The translations under genes and the position numbers were made by a program. A stretch of DNA of 64,000 bases from NCBI GenBank assembly GCA_002701845.1, contig NZXG01000016.1, positions 1-64,000 of the forward strand, in the 5' to 3' direction. Below are positions 1 to 8,495 of the stretch, piece after piece (within the stretch, counting starts at the first letter, position 1; each line of letters begins with the position of its first letter). The stretch comes from Pseudomonadales bacterium (GTDB lineage Bacteria; Pseudomonadota; Gammaproteobacteria; Pseudomonadales; Ketobacteraceae). Under the pieces are notes generated by a model. It worked only from the letters and a program-made list of their open reading frames with translations, was not told the DNA's origin and did not search any database.

Positions 1-40
1 CTTCAAAAGGTAATTTGCGGGTATCTATTTTTTTAGTCAT
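1..40 (-). CDS. 5' fragment of a CDS running off the left edge (MTKKIDTRKLPFE...)
   Basis: Reverse complement of 1-40 reads ATG ACT AAA AAA ATA GAT ACC CGC AAA TTA CCT TTT GAA. Confidence 0.4.
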   Translation of the reverse strand, partial: MTKKIDTRKLPFE

Positions 41-74
41 CCGCGCATTATATCAGAGATATTACTAAGCCGGG

Positions 75-2273
75 TTAATAATAGCTCTTTAACTTCTTCA
101 AAAACACAGAAACAGAACGGTATTTCTTTATAATCTCATCTCTTTCAGCGTCAGACAGCTTCTTCACGTCTGAACGAGATGACAAAGTATTTCTGTGCTT
201 TTCGATTATCGGGCAAGGAGTGTGAACGTCAGAAGTTAAACTGTTTTCTTCTACATTAGTAGAGATATTCGGCGTAACCTCTCGGATAATCTCACTTATA
301 TCAGGAATCAGTATTTTAATATCTTTCTCACTGAACTCATTTAGATGATTCACAGTAAAGTTAACTGCAATTGCTCTCAAACTAGGCACTATTTTATGAT
401 CTTCATAAAATCCACCTATATATTTTTTCATCCTCAAGATCATTTCCTGTTTGTCAAAGTCGTCATCAAATGCAGCTGTTATATAGCCATAATAAGAGCC
501 AAAATGAGCAGCTATTTGATCTAAGCCTACACCCTCTAGACAATTTTCTACTTTTGAAATATCTGGAATTGACTCATTTAGCTCTTTGTACCGTCGCAGC
601 TTTTCCAATAACAATTCTCGACTATTGAGCTCCAATTTCATATTCTCGATCAATTCGAGGACTTTCGCCGCCTCTTCACTATATTTGACATCCAGTGACC
701 CATCATGAAAAACACTATTTACATCCGGCTCCTCCATATCATCAATTAGATTTTCTTTATCAACTGGCATTCTATCAATAGACCTAGAAAGCTCTTTCAC
801 CTCGTTAAGCCTCTCTAGAGACCCTACAAAATCCAATACATGAACATAGTCTTTATTAGGTGTTTTTCTTAATCCACGCCCTAACTGTTGAAGCCAAATG
901 GTTCTAGAGCCCGTATACCTCATAAAAATGAGTAGATTGGTTTCTGGAATATCAATTCCCTCATTAAATAGGTCACACACCAATATATACTTATAATTTC
1001 CCTCTCTAAAACTTCTAATATTCTCTCTTCTTTCCTGATCCTGCATTTTTGAATGTACGAGAGTAGCTGACCCGAGCTGAAAAAATCCTATAAGGTGGTG
1101 CATGTGGCGAATGTTTCTACAGAATACGATTCCCTTTACTCTCTGTATCCCCTGTTCTTCAACAGTTTTCTCAACAATACGAACAACTTCCTGATCTTTT
1201 TTATGCAAGAATAATTTTTTATCCAAATCAGAAATGGATAGACCACTTTCTAATTGATTAATTTTATCCTGATCAAGATCATCAAGAAGGACGAGATATC
1301 TAGGAAATGCCAACTTCCTATGCTTTAAAGCCCAAACCAAATCGAATTTACCAATATGCCCATCAGCCCCACCAAAAAAAGAGATTACATCTTTGTTGTC
1401 TGCACGATATGGCGTGGCAGTTAAACCAACCAGCAGTTTAGGCTGAAATAGGCTGACCACTTCGGAATAAGTTCTTGCTGCCGTGTGGTGCGCCTCATCG
1501 ACAACAATAAAATCATATGAATTTTTGCATAGATCACCCAGTTGGCCATATAACGTATCAAATGATGCAAACACAAAATCTGTGTCCTCAGGTCTCGTTC
1601 CAGAAAAGCAGGCAGAGAAGCTGTAATTTCCAATACCTAAGACGTTTTTGAATGCTGTAACCGACTGAAGCAAGATTTCTACTTGATGCGCAAGAAAGAG
1701 AATCCTTGGTCGCTCAGCAGACTCTTGAATTAGCCTCTTTATTAGATGAGCTACTGTATAGGTTTTTCCCAAACCTGTAGCCATCTCAATCAAAAGCTTG
1801 TTTTTTCCTGCATTATATTTGTGCAAAGCTTCATCAATGACATCTTGCTGGTACTTTCTTGGTTTAATATCCCGACCAATCTCTGAGTGTTTTACCACCC
1901 AAAGATTCTGCAACTCATCTCGATCAATAAGCTCTACACCCAAGCGCAATGCTCGTGCTTTAACTTCTGAGGTGAAGTATGAATTGGTAACTAATATCTT
2001 GTTAGACACGTTTGCTAATTTAGCGCCTGTAACAAGTTGGTTTAAGGCTTTTACGTCAACGGTAGCGCTCAAGTTCCGTTGTTTAACTTCGATAGCAAAT
2101 TTTCTCTTTCCTTTGTAAGCAAAGATATCCACGCCACCATCACCGTGTTTAAATTCTCTCCCAACTCTTGTAATTTCAGCATCCGACCACCCGGATGCAA
2201 GAAATAGATCTCTAACAAAAATCTCGAAATCTGCAGGTGTTAGCTGGTCAATATCTTTAAAGTCTTTTACCAT
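75..2273 (-). CDS. Mrr-like restriction endonuclease domain fused to DEAD/DEAH SF2 helicase
   Basis: N-terminal GDGGVDIFAYKGKRKFAIEVKQ (D..ExK nuclease core); MATGLGKT (Walker A), VVDEAHH (DEAH), QQLGRGLR (motif VI). Confidence 0.9.
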   Translation of the reverse strand: MVKDFKDIDQLTPADFEIFVRDLFLASGWSDAEITRVGREFKHGDGGVDIFAYKGKRKFAIEVKQRNLSATVDVKALNQLVTGAKLANVSNKILVTNSYFTSEVKARALRLGVELIDRDELQNLWVVKHSEIGRDIKPRKYQQDVIDEALHKYNAGKNKLLIEMATGLGKTYTVAHLIKRLIQESAERPRILFLAHQVEILLQSVTAFKNVLGIGNYSFSACFSGTRPEDTDFVFASFDTLYGQLGDLCKNSYDFIVVDEAHHTAARTYSEVVSLFQPKLLVGLTATPYRADNKDVISFFGGADGHIGKFDLVWALKHRKLAFPRYLVLLDDLDQDKINQLESGLSISDLDKKLFLHKKDQEVVRIVEKTVEEQGIQRVKGIVFCRNIRHMHHLIGFFQLGSATLVHSKMQDQERRENIRSFREGNYKYILVCDLFNEGIDIPETNLLIFMRYTGSRTIWLQQLGRGLRKTPNKDYVHVLDFVGSLERLNEVKELSRSIDRMPVDKENLIDDMEEPDVNSVFHDGSLDVKYSEEAAKVLELIENMKLELNSRELLLEKLRRYKELNESIPDISKVENCLEGVGLDQIAAHFGSYYGYITAAFDDDFDKQEMILRMKKYIGGFYEDHKIVPSLRAIAVNFTVNHLNEFSEKDIKILIPDISEIIREVTPNISTNVEENSLTSDVHTPCPIIEKHRNTLSSRSDVKKLSDAERDEIIKKYRSVSVFLKKLKSYY

Positions 2274-2347
2274 TTCGATAGCCTCTTAGTAGGCCCAAAC
2301 CGTTTAATCACATTATTCAATTTCAATGGCAACGTTTAAAAACGTCG

Positions 2348-2587
2348 TCACAGCTGCTTAGGGTTTAGCCCGGCGGCTTTCAAGCGCTGAGTCAGATTGC
2401 GCATTTTGCTAAATTCGGTGCCAAAGCTGCTCCGCAGACCTACTCCTTCACAGAACTCTTTGGCGGTGATGTTCTTCAGTTCATCGGCATATTTGATCAT
2501 TTGCAGATGAAGTTCAGCGGTGTATTGATTGCGAGGGGCATCTGCCAGGACCTGCTTGATGCGCTCGTAAATCTCGTTTTCGTTCAT
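2348..2587 (-). CDS. small HTH-like protein of unknown function
   Basis: Intact 79-aa ORF, predicted helical, between tniQ and cargo. Confidence 0.65.
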   Translation of the reverse strand: MNENEIYERIKQVLADAPRNQYTAELHLQMIKYADELKNITAKEFCEGVGLRSSFGTEFSKMRNLTQRLKAAGLNPKQL

Positions 2588-2751
2588 TTTTTAGCCTGCG
2601 CGACAATGACATCTAGATAATTTAGCTAATTTATATAGATAGAATGAATTGTACAAGGACAAAAAGGCAGTTTTTGATCAATGCCATAATATCAACTGCA
2701 TGCTTGACCACGCCCAGGAGAAACCAGGACTTACTAAGGTATGAGATAGAG

Positions 2752-4224
2752 TTAAGCCATATTGTTGATTTTAAAACCAAAGAATTGGCTTAGGCTTGCT
2801 GTGCTATCAACGTCGGCAGCAACGCTATACTGGAGTTCGCCACTCTGCATAGCCATAACAAGTTGGACAATTGAGTACCCCTGGCGCTGAACACCAGCCA
2901 TAGATAAGGCACCCGAAGGAGGCTCTGACTTGCGAGCATTGCTCCGCAGTACACTAATCAGGTCCAGGCAGCCTAGTTTATCGACAACCCAGTCGCGATT
3001 CAGGCTATCCGGTTTCTGTATTGCCCGGATAGCTCCTGCATCCAGGAGCTGTTTGAGTTGGTACCGAGTTACCTCAAGAGCTTCGCAGGCTTCCGCCATC
3101 GTCCAGTTTGAAGATATTTCATTCGCGAGCGCTTCCACCTGATCCCGCTGATAATGCGCCTTACCTTTGAAAACAATCGGCGTGATACGTCCCTGCTGAA
3201 CAAGCTTATCAATCCTTTCGAGGCGAGATCCCAGTATACGGGCAGCTTCTTTTTTGGAGATAATATTTCGCGCTGTTGACGCTAGCTGTATTCGGGTGAT
3301 CCGCTCCGGCTCCAAAACGCCAGGCCAATATTCCTCGATGTATCGATCAAATTCAGCCTTAATGCGAGCGATACCCCGATTCTCTTGTTGCCGATGTAAA
3401 CGTTCGTAAAGATCTCTAAAGTGCTTGTTTAGGCCAGCTTGACCTTTGCTGCTCATTGGTCGGTCAACATACTGGCTTAGCAGCGAATAGAAGCTGTCTG
3501 GCCAAGCTTGCAGCGTTTGCCATACATTTTCGTAAACATGGGCCAATTCATAGCTTTGCAGCGCAACAGGGTTAAATGATCCGGCCAGCAATCGAGCTTG
3601 ATAATGTGCGATAAAGTGAATCAGGCTAAGCACTTCCCTAAACTCCAACCCCATTAGCACAACAGGGCTTGAGCAGCCTGGCTGTTTACCAGCCAGTAGC
3701 GCTTCGATGTGCAGGCATTGTTGTATTGAACTCGACGGTGCATGTGCTCCGGCCGTTTTTATTGGGCAATCTCCTCCATCAAACCGGTTTAGATACTGAC
3801 GGTACCAACCGAGGTTTTTGCCAGTAGCGGGGTTTTGATCTACCAAAATACTTTTGTGTCTGGAACAAGCCACCACAGGAAGTAAAGCCCATTGGTATTT
3901 ACAGTAACCTAGCTCTTCTAGACATTCCGGACAAACTCGTGGACTCTTTACAAGGATATAGGGGGTATCTATAACTCGCTGAAAAGAACGATACACCGGT
4001 GTAATTTTTGATTGGTATTCCGACAACCCTAAAGTTGATAATAGTGGCGCTGCATCACATTCCCCAGATAACAACTGATGGATAGGTGCGCGATTATTTT
4101 TCCAATTCAGCCCTGCATAATGTAAAAGATGTCCGATATGCTTAAAGCCATTTTGCTCAGATACTCTTATGAGATAGCTCACCAAGCACTCGTCGGATCG
4201 CGGCGCAGGTTTTGCCAAGAGCAT
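2752..4224 (-). CDS. tniQ: TniQ/TnsD family target-selection protein (large, 490 aa)
   Basis: N-term PRSDECLVSYLIRVSEQNGFKHIGHLL; zinc-finger CPECLEELGYCKYQWALLPVVACSRH; C-terminal helix-turn-helix-like repeats. Confidence 0.88.
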   Translation of the reverse strand: MLLAKPAPRSDECLVSYLIRVSEQNGFKHIGHLLHYAGLNWKNNRAPIHQLLSGECDAAPLLSTLGLSEYQSKITPVYRSFQRVIDTPYILVKSPRVCPECLEELGYCKYQWALLPVVACSRHKSILVDQNPATGKNLGWYRQYLNRFDGGDCPIKTAGAHAPSSSIQQCLHIEALLAGKQPGCSSPVVLMGLEFREVLSLIHFIAHYQARLLAGSFNPVALQSYELAHVYENVWQTLQAWPDSFYSLLSQYVDRPMSSKGQAGLNKHFRDLYERLHRQQENRGIARIKAEFDRYIEEYWPGVLEPERITRIQLASTARNIISKKEAARILGSRLERIDKLVQQGRITPIVFKGKAHYQRDQVEALANEISSNWTMAEACEALEVTRYQLKQLLDAGAIRAIQKPDSLNRDWVVDKLGCLDLISVLRSNARKSEPPSGALSMAGVQRQGYSIVQLVMAMQSGELQYSVAADVDSTASLSQFFGFKINNMA

Positions 4225-4278
4225 GAGAATTAAATCTCTACCTACACCAACCGACCTGCTGTTAACAGCAAGTGGCGC

Positions 4279-4809
4279 TTAAATTCTTGTAAAAGCTCGA
4301 TGAGATGCATATATCCTTGGTACGGACTCTTCATCTCGCTCTTCTTTTGACAGAATATCAGCATAATAAAGCCCCTCCTTTAAAGGCGAAAAATTCAACC
4401 CAAGCTTCTTTACAGAACACATCATCAGCCCACAATAGCTTGCTCTGTTATCTTGGAACTGGTTCCGTGGTGAATCAAACAAACCCCGAACTGAAACCAA
4501 CTGGTGGCATCTGGCCTTATCAGGAAGGTCCCAGTCCCAATTCTTCGGTTCCATGTACAAGCATCGAAAGCATTGAGGCCTCTGTACCACAGCTGATGGG
4601 ACATCATCAATTCCGAGCTCTATAAAACGGCCGGAAATAATTCTTACTAAACCACTATAACTGCAACAAACGTAGTACTTTTTCTTTGACGAATTGATCA
4701 AGAATCTTTTAAATCGACCAACATCATTAAATCCATTCTTATACGACAAATCACTTAGATAATCGCCAAACCCTTGCTGATCATTTGGCTTGCTTCTATC
4801 CAGTAACAT
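4279..4809 (-). CDS. short TniQ-like protein (176 aa)
   Basis: N-term PNDQQGFGDYLSDLSYKNGFNDVGRFKRFL resembles TniQ; degenerate zinc-knuckle CFRCL...W..LPDKARCHQL; located directly after tnsC. Confidence 0.65.
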   Translation of the reverse strand: MLLDRSKPNDQQGFGDYLSDLSYKNGFNDVGRFKRFLINSSKKKYYVCCSYSGLVRIISGRFIELGIDDVPSAVVQRPQCFRCLYMEPKNWDWDLPDKARCHQLVSVRGLFDSPRNQFQDNRASYCGLMMCSVKKLGLNFSPLKEGLYYADILSKEERDEESVPRIYASHRAFTRI

Positions 4810-4845
4810 TTTTCCTCACATGAAATATTTACATACGCGGGCTAA

Positions 4846-5856
4846 TCAGCCTGTCAAACAATAGATTTTGTTGTCTTTCAGTATTCCATATTCAATGTAC
4901 TCAGCGTTTACTATTGCGTTTTTATTTGCACGACTGCCAAAACTCCAGTCCGAATGAACCACCAGCTCCCTCAATACAAGCTTTTCTATTGGCAACTTGA
5001 ATGCATTGAAATCATCTTCAACGCCATAACGACGAACTACATTCGCAAATAGTTGAATGCTGATCTTTTTACCCTCCATATCTGAGAGTATAAATGCATC
5101 ACAGACCAGATTTGCTGTAGCAGCCAGATTACCGCTGGTTGCAGCAAAGCATCGTAATGCAAAGGAAACGTCTTCTATTTTTAAATTTTTCGATATTCCA
5201 TAGTGGTCGCCCAAAAACTTCAACAGTCGCCTGTAATCATCTCTCGTTTCTTTTTGACTTACTCGATATGGCGGAATAACGTAATGATACGCAATCCGAC
5301 GCTTGAGCTGCCGATTCGAATCAACCAGATATCTACTCCAAGGCATCCCCATAAAAACAATCGGAATCTCTGTGTCATTAATCAGATCTTTAAAAAGGTC
5401 GGCAATTCCAGTAACGACTTTGGCACTACGTCGTTCAATAATCACCTGGATTTCATCAAGAATGAGCAACTCAAGGCCAACAGTATTTATGAGAATAATC
5501 AACCGTGCATACAGCTCTCCCTTATTTCTTGCGCCGCGCCCTTGCTGGGGATCGCCTATAGCTACCAATAGAGATCTCAAGAATTCTTCTGGCGTTGCTA
5601 CTGAGCGCAATTCATAATGAAGGACTGGTATGTGTGTTCTTTCTTCATCCTCAACAACCGGATGATTTTTCACATAGTTTTTCGCCAATTCACTTTTTCC
5701 GCTTCCTGACTCACCGGTTAACAACAAGCACGACGCCACCCCATAGTGCTTTTTCTTATGGCGCAGCGAATCAAAGAGATTGATCATGTCAGTTAAAAAA
5801 GGATTTTTTATGAACGGGCGCTCTAGAATTTTATGAGCCATCATTCTACGCTCCAA
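4846..5856 (-). CDS. tnsC: TnsC/TniB family AAA+ transposition regulator
   Basis: GESGSGKS Walker A; LELLILDEIQ Walker B; syntenic with tnsA/B. Confidence 0.92.
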   Translation of the reverse strand: MERRMMAHKILERPFIKNPFLTDMINLFDSLRHKKKHYGVASCLLLTGESGSGKSELAKNYVKNHPVVEDEERTHIPVLHYELRSVATPEEFLRSLLVAIGDPQQGRGARNKGELYARLIILINTVGLELLILDEIQVIIERRSAKVVTGIADLFKDLINDTEIPIVFMGMPWSRYLVDSNRQLKRRIAYHYVIPPYRVSQKETRDDYRRLLKFLGDHYGISKNLKIEDVSFALRCFAATSGNLAATANLVCDAFILSDMEGKKISIQLFANVVRRYGVEDDFNAFKLPIEKLVLRELVVHSDWSFGSRANKNAIVNAEYIEYGILKDNKIYCLTG

Positions 5857-7757
5857 CCACCCAGATCAAGATCATCATCAGAGCCTTCGAACTCCACTTG
5901 CATAGCTTGCCTGGAATTATCTACCACTAATTTTATGTCGCTGACACCAATTTTCTCTGATCTGGCAGCTTTCGACGTCGTCACCTGGTTTTTTCTCCGG
6001 GAATTTCTGGCATGAAACTCCTCTCGTTCTTTCGACAGCTTGACCCTGGCTTTCTGAAGATCCAGGTTATCCAGCTTGGATTTACCGGTTGCCCTGGCTG
6101 CCTCTCTTACCTTCCCATGCTCGTATGCCGATAGGCCTGATGCATATTCAAAATTTTCACTTTCGATCTTCAGATATACTTTGTTGACAGAATCGAGCAC
6201 CAAAATATAACCGATATCAAAGGGGTTATACTTAATGGTGACTGTTCCTGGACCATCCCTGCGGTACAGATCTTTTAAAAGATTGGAGTTGTAATCCAGC
6301 ACAAACTTTCTGATTCCACCTTTGCTTAGTTCGCGCGTTTCGGTCGCCATGAGAATTGGCGTAATCTCCATTTCATCCTCAACAGGAACCGGAAAATCAC
6401 GCTCTGAATCTGTCCATAATTCATACGGTGTCATGCCCAAACTCTCGACCGGAATGTGGTGGTAGACTTTGGTTATCCAGTCAACAAGATATCCTTTAAA
6501 CTCCGAGAACGTAATCGTTGCTTCCTGTCTGCCATCATAAGTATCGCCGCACTTGCCTACCTTTCGAACCACTCCAGGCAAATCATCCAATACCATAGAA
6601 TTCACAATGCCAAAGAATCGTTCTACTCGACTTTTATAGTTACCCTTTCGTATTGGGCAATACTGAAACAACGAACCTATTTCATCTGCGACAGCGCTGA
6701 AGTTTCTTCCCCAAAATTCATTGCCATTGTCCGTTACAAGCGTAGTGGGTATTCCGTGGGCAGGCCATGCGCCATCCGAACCGACTGCTTCCATAAAAGC
6801 ATCTTTCGGTAAAAATGCATTGATACAAGCGATACAAACTGATGCAAACGATGGCTTTTCAAACGATAGCTGAAAGCCTAGAACCATATGAGAGTAGTGG
6901 TCGATGAGAACGGTAATATTTGGTCTGCCCAACAGGGTTTTGTGATCGTCATGGAGCACGTGAATATCTAACAGGGTGTGATCTATTTCAACCCGTTCAA
7001 GGACTCTGGTAGTTTCTATTCCACTTTCGGAGCTGGCCAACTCCGCCTGTAGAGTTCTTATTCCCTGTCGCGCTTTCTGCTTTGACTGATAACTTGCTTC
7101 TAAAACACGAGATTGTACAGTGAGATAATTTGGAACCTTCAGCTGCTCGCCAGGATGATCCAAATTGTGCTCGATAATTTTATCCTCAACATTGCGATAG
7201 ACTGATGCCATTGAAGGCTGGCTCTTGTTGAAATATCGCTTGGCGGCCTCTTTTATAATTTGCAGCACCTTTTGATCAATTTTAGGCTCTCGATCACCTT
7301 TAAAACGGTGCCGTGGATACAAACCACGCATCTTGCTGCCAGACTCGACAAAACTCTTATACCAACTTCTTACAGACTGCCAGTGTGGCGGTTTTTCACT
7401 AAGCTCTGACGCGACTTCAAGAATGATCTGCCCAGAACTCTTTTCCGTTATTTTTGTAACGCCGCGCTCGGTCAATCTCTTGATGTATTTATATTTCCGG
7501 TTGGTCTCTTTCTGTTCTTTTTCGGTGAGATCCGTAAACTTCAGTTCACCAAAGTCACGCGACTCCGCTAGAAACCTAGCACCACCAGACTTATAAATAT
7601 CGTCAAGATCTTTTCTGCCAACGCTAATACTTGCCCCAGTTGATACATCCGCAAGAATTACTTCGCTTTTTCCAGCAGATCTGATGATCGCCCGGTGACA
7701 AGGTTTAGCGCCGCTGAACTCGACAATGACACCTTCTTCCCACAAATCAATGGACAT
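5841..7757 (-). CDS. tnsB: TnsB/TniA family DDE transposase
   Basis: rve-type DDE core: VEIDHTLLD ... LVTDNGNEFWG ... KSRVERFFG; 638 aa; overlaps tnsC by 16 nt. Confidence 0.95.
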   Translation of the reverse strand: MSIDLWEEGVIVEFSGAKPCHRAIIRSAGKSEVILADVSTGASISVGRKDLDDIYKSGGARFLAESRDFGELKFTDLTEKEQKETNRKYKYIKRLTERGVTKITEKSSGQIILEVASELSEKPPHWQSVRSWYKSFVESGSKMRGLYPRHRFKGDREPKIDQKVLQIIKEAAKRYFNKSQPSMASVYRNVEDKIIEHNLDHPGEQLKVPNYLTVQSRVLEASYQSKQKARQGIRTLQAELASSESGIETTRVLERVEIDHTLLDIHVLHDDHKTLLGRPNITVLIDHYSHMVLGFQLSFEKPSFASVCIACINAFLPKDAFMEAVGSDGAWPAHGIPTTLVTDNGNEFWGRNFSAVADEIGSLFQYCPIRKGNYKSRVERFFGIVNSMVLDDLPGVVRKVGKCGDTYDGRQEATITFSEFKGYLVDWITKVYHHIPVESLGMTPYELWTDSERDFPVPVEDEMEITPILMATETRELSKGGIRKFVLDYNSNLLKDLYRRDGPGTVTIKYNPFDIGYILVLDSVNKVYLKIESENFEYASGLSAYEHGKVREAARATGKSKLDNLDLQKARVKLSKEREEFHARNSRRKNQVTTSKAARSEKIGVSDIKLVVDNSRQAMQVEFEGSDDDLDLGGWSVE

Positions 7758-8400
7758 TGAATCTCACCTCCGTCGACATTGTCAGTTCTTCCGAGCGCAT
7801 ATCAAACGTTAAGAACCCTAATGCTAGCCAAGAGTAAATTTCTCTCAGGCTTGCCTTATCTCCGAGCTTCGCAATTAAGCGGGATAGAGGCATCGCCAAA
7901 CTTATGAGTTCAGCGCACCGATGAAGATTTCGTACATCCAAGGTGGGACGCTTTCTGTATTGATAAAGCTTTTCGTAGTTTGATAGTAGTGGTCTCTGGT
8001 AGATCTCTGTTTCATCAACCAGCAAGAAACTTGCACCAGTGTTTTCTAGCGATTCTTCGAAACCAGCGAAAAGTTCTTGGTAATGCTCGCTCTTGGCTCG
8101 CTCAGATGGTTTCACCTCGACATATTTTCGGCCACCTGATACGTATCGCACTTCAAAATCCGGCGTGTAGGTACGTAGTTCAGCGCCGACGGAAACCGTG
8201 AATGTTCGAGGCTGTGGAAAATATTCCTCAACGCTCGAATCAAATTCGAGATAGAGGCAATATTTTGATTCCAGAATGGATTCTACGAGGATGGATTTTC
8301 CACCATTCGCCTTAACCGGCGGAAAACGAACGATGTTTTTGACAGCAGATCTTTTGAGCTTGCGAGCTGGGGTGTTCATGTAAAGGCGTATCCAAAGCAT
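7747..8400 (-). CDS. tnsA: TnsA family endonuclease
   Basis: ESILESKYCLYLEFD...YTPDFEV...KYVEVKP catalytic pattern; adjacent to transposon end; overlaps tnsB by 11 nt. MNTPARKL (8379) is an alternative start. Confidence 0.9.
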   Translation of the reverse strand: MLWIRLYMNTPARKLKRSAVKNIVRFPPVKANGGKSILVESILESKYCLYLEFDSSVEEYFPQPRTFTVSVGAELRTYTPDFEVRYVSGGRKYVEVKPSERAKSEHYQELFAGFEESLENTGASFLLVDETEIYQRPLLSNYEKLYQYRKRPTLDVRNLHRCAELISLAMPLSRLIAKLGDKASLREIYSWLALGFLTFDMRSEELTMSTEVRFNVH

Positions 8401-8421
8401 CCTTGCTCAAACTATACGCCA

Positions 8422-8485
8422 CTTTATAAGGTTTCCCTAAAAATATTTATAAGGTAGTCCTATAAATTTATAGGTTTTCCCTACA
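8422..8485 (-). repeat. Three TnsB-binding-site-like repeats in the transposon end (8466-8485, 8445-8464, 8422-8441)
   Basis: Minus strand: TGTAGGGAAAACCTATAAAT / TATAGGACTACCTTATAAAT / TTTAGGGAAACCTTATAAAG. Confidence 0.8.
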
Positions 8486-8490
8486 ATTCA
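8486..8490. other. candidate 5-bp target-site duplication (ATTCA) next to transposon terminus
   Basis: 5 bp immediately outside the ..CTACA terminus; partner copy not in window. Confidence 0.6.
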
Positions 8491-8495
8491 CAAAC

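Larger units (their letters stand above)
1..8485 (-). mobile_element. Tn7-like transposon, right-end portion (left end outside window), inserted downstream of parE
   Basis: tnsA-tnsB-tnsC-tniQ-tniQ gene order reading away from parE; terminal ..GGGAAAACC/..CCCTACA end at 8485; repeats inside the end; 5 bp before the next flank. Confidence 0.9.

Noticed and set aside
1-8485. CRISPR array or cas gene within the Tn7-like element
   Set aside because: No direct-repeat array or Cas-like protein in the visible part; CRISPR guidance remains only a question for the unseen left part.
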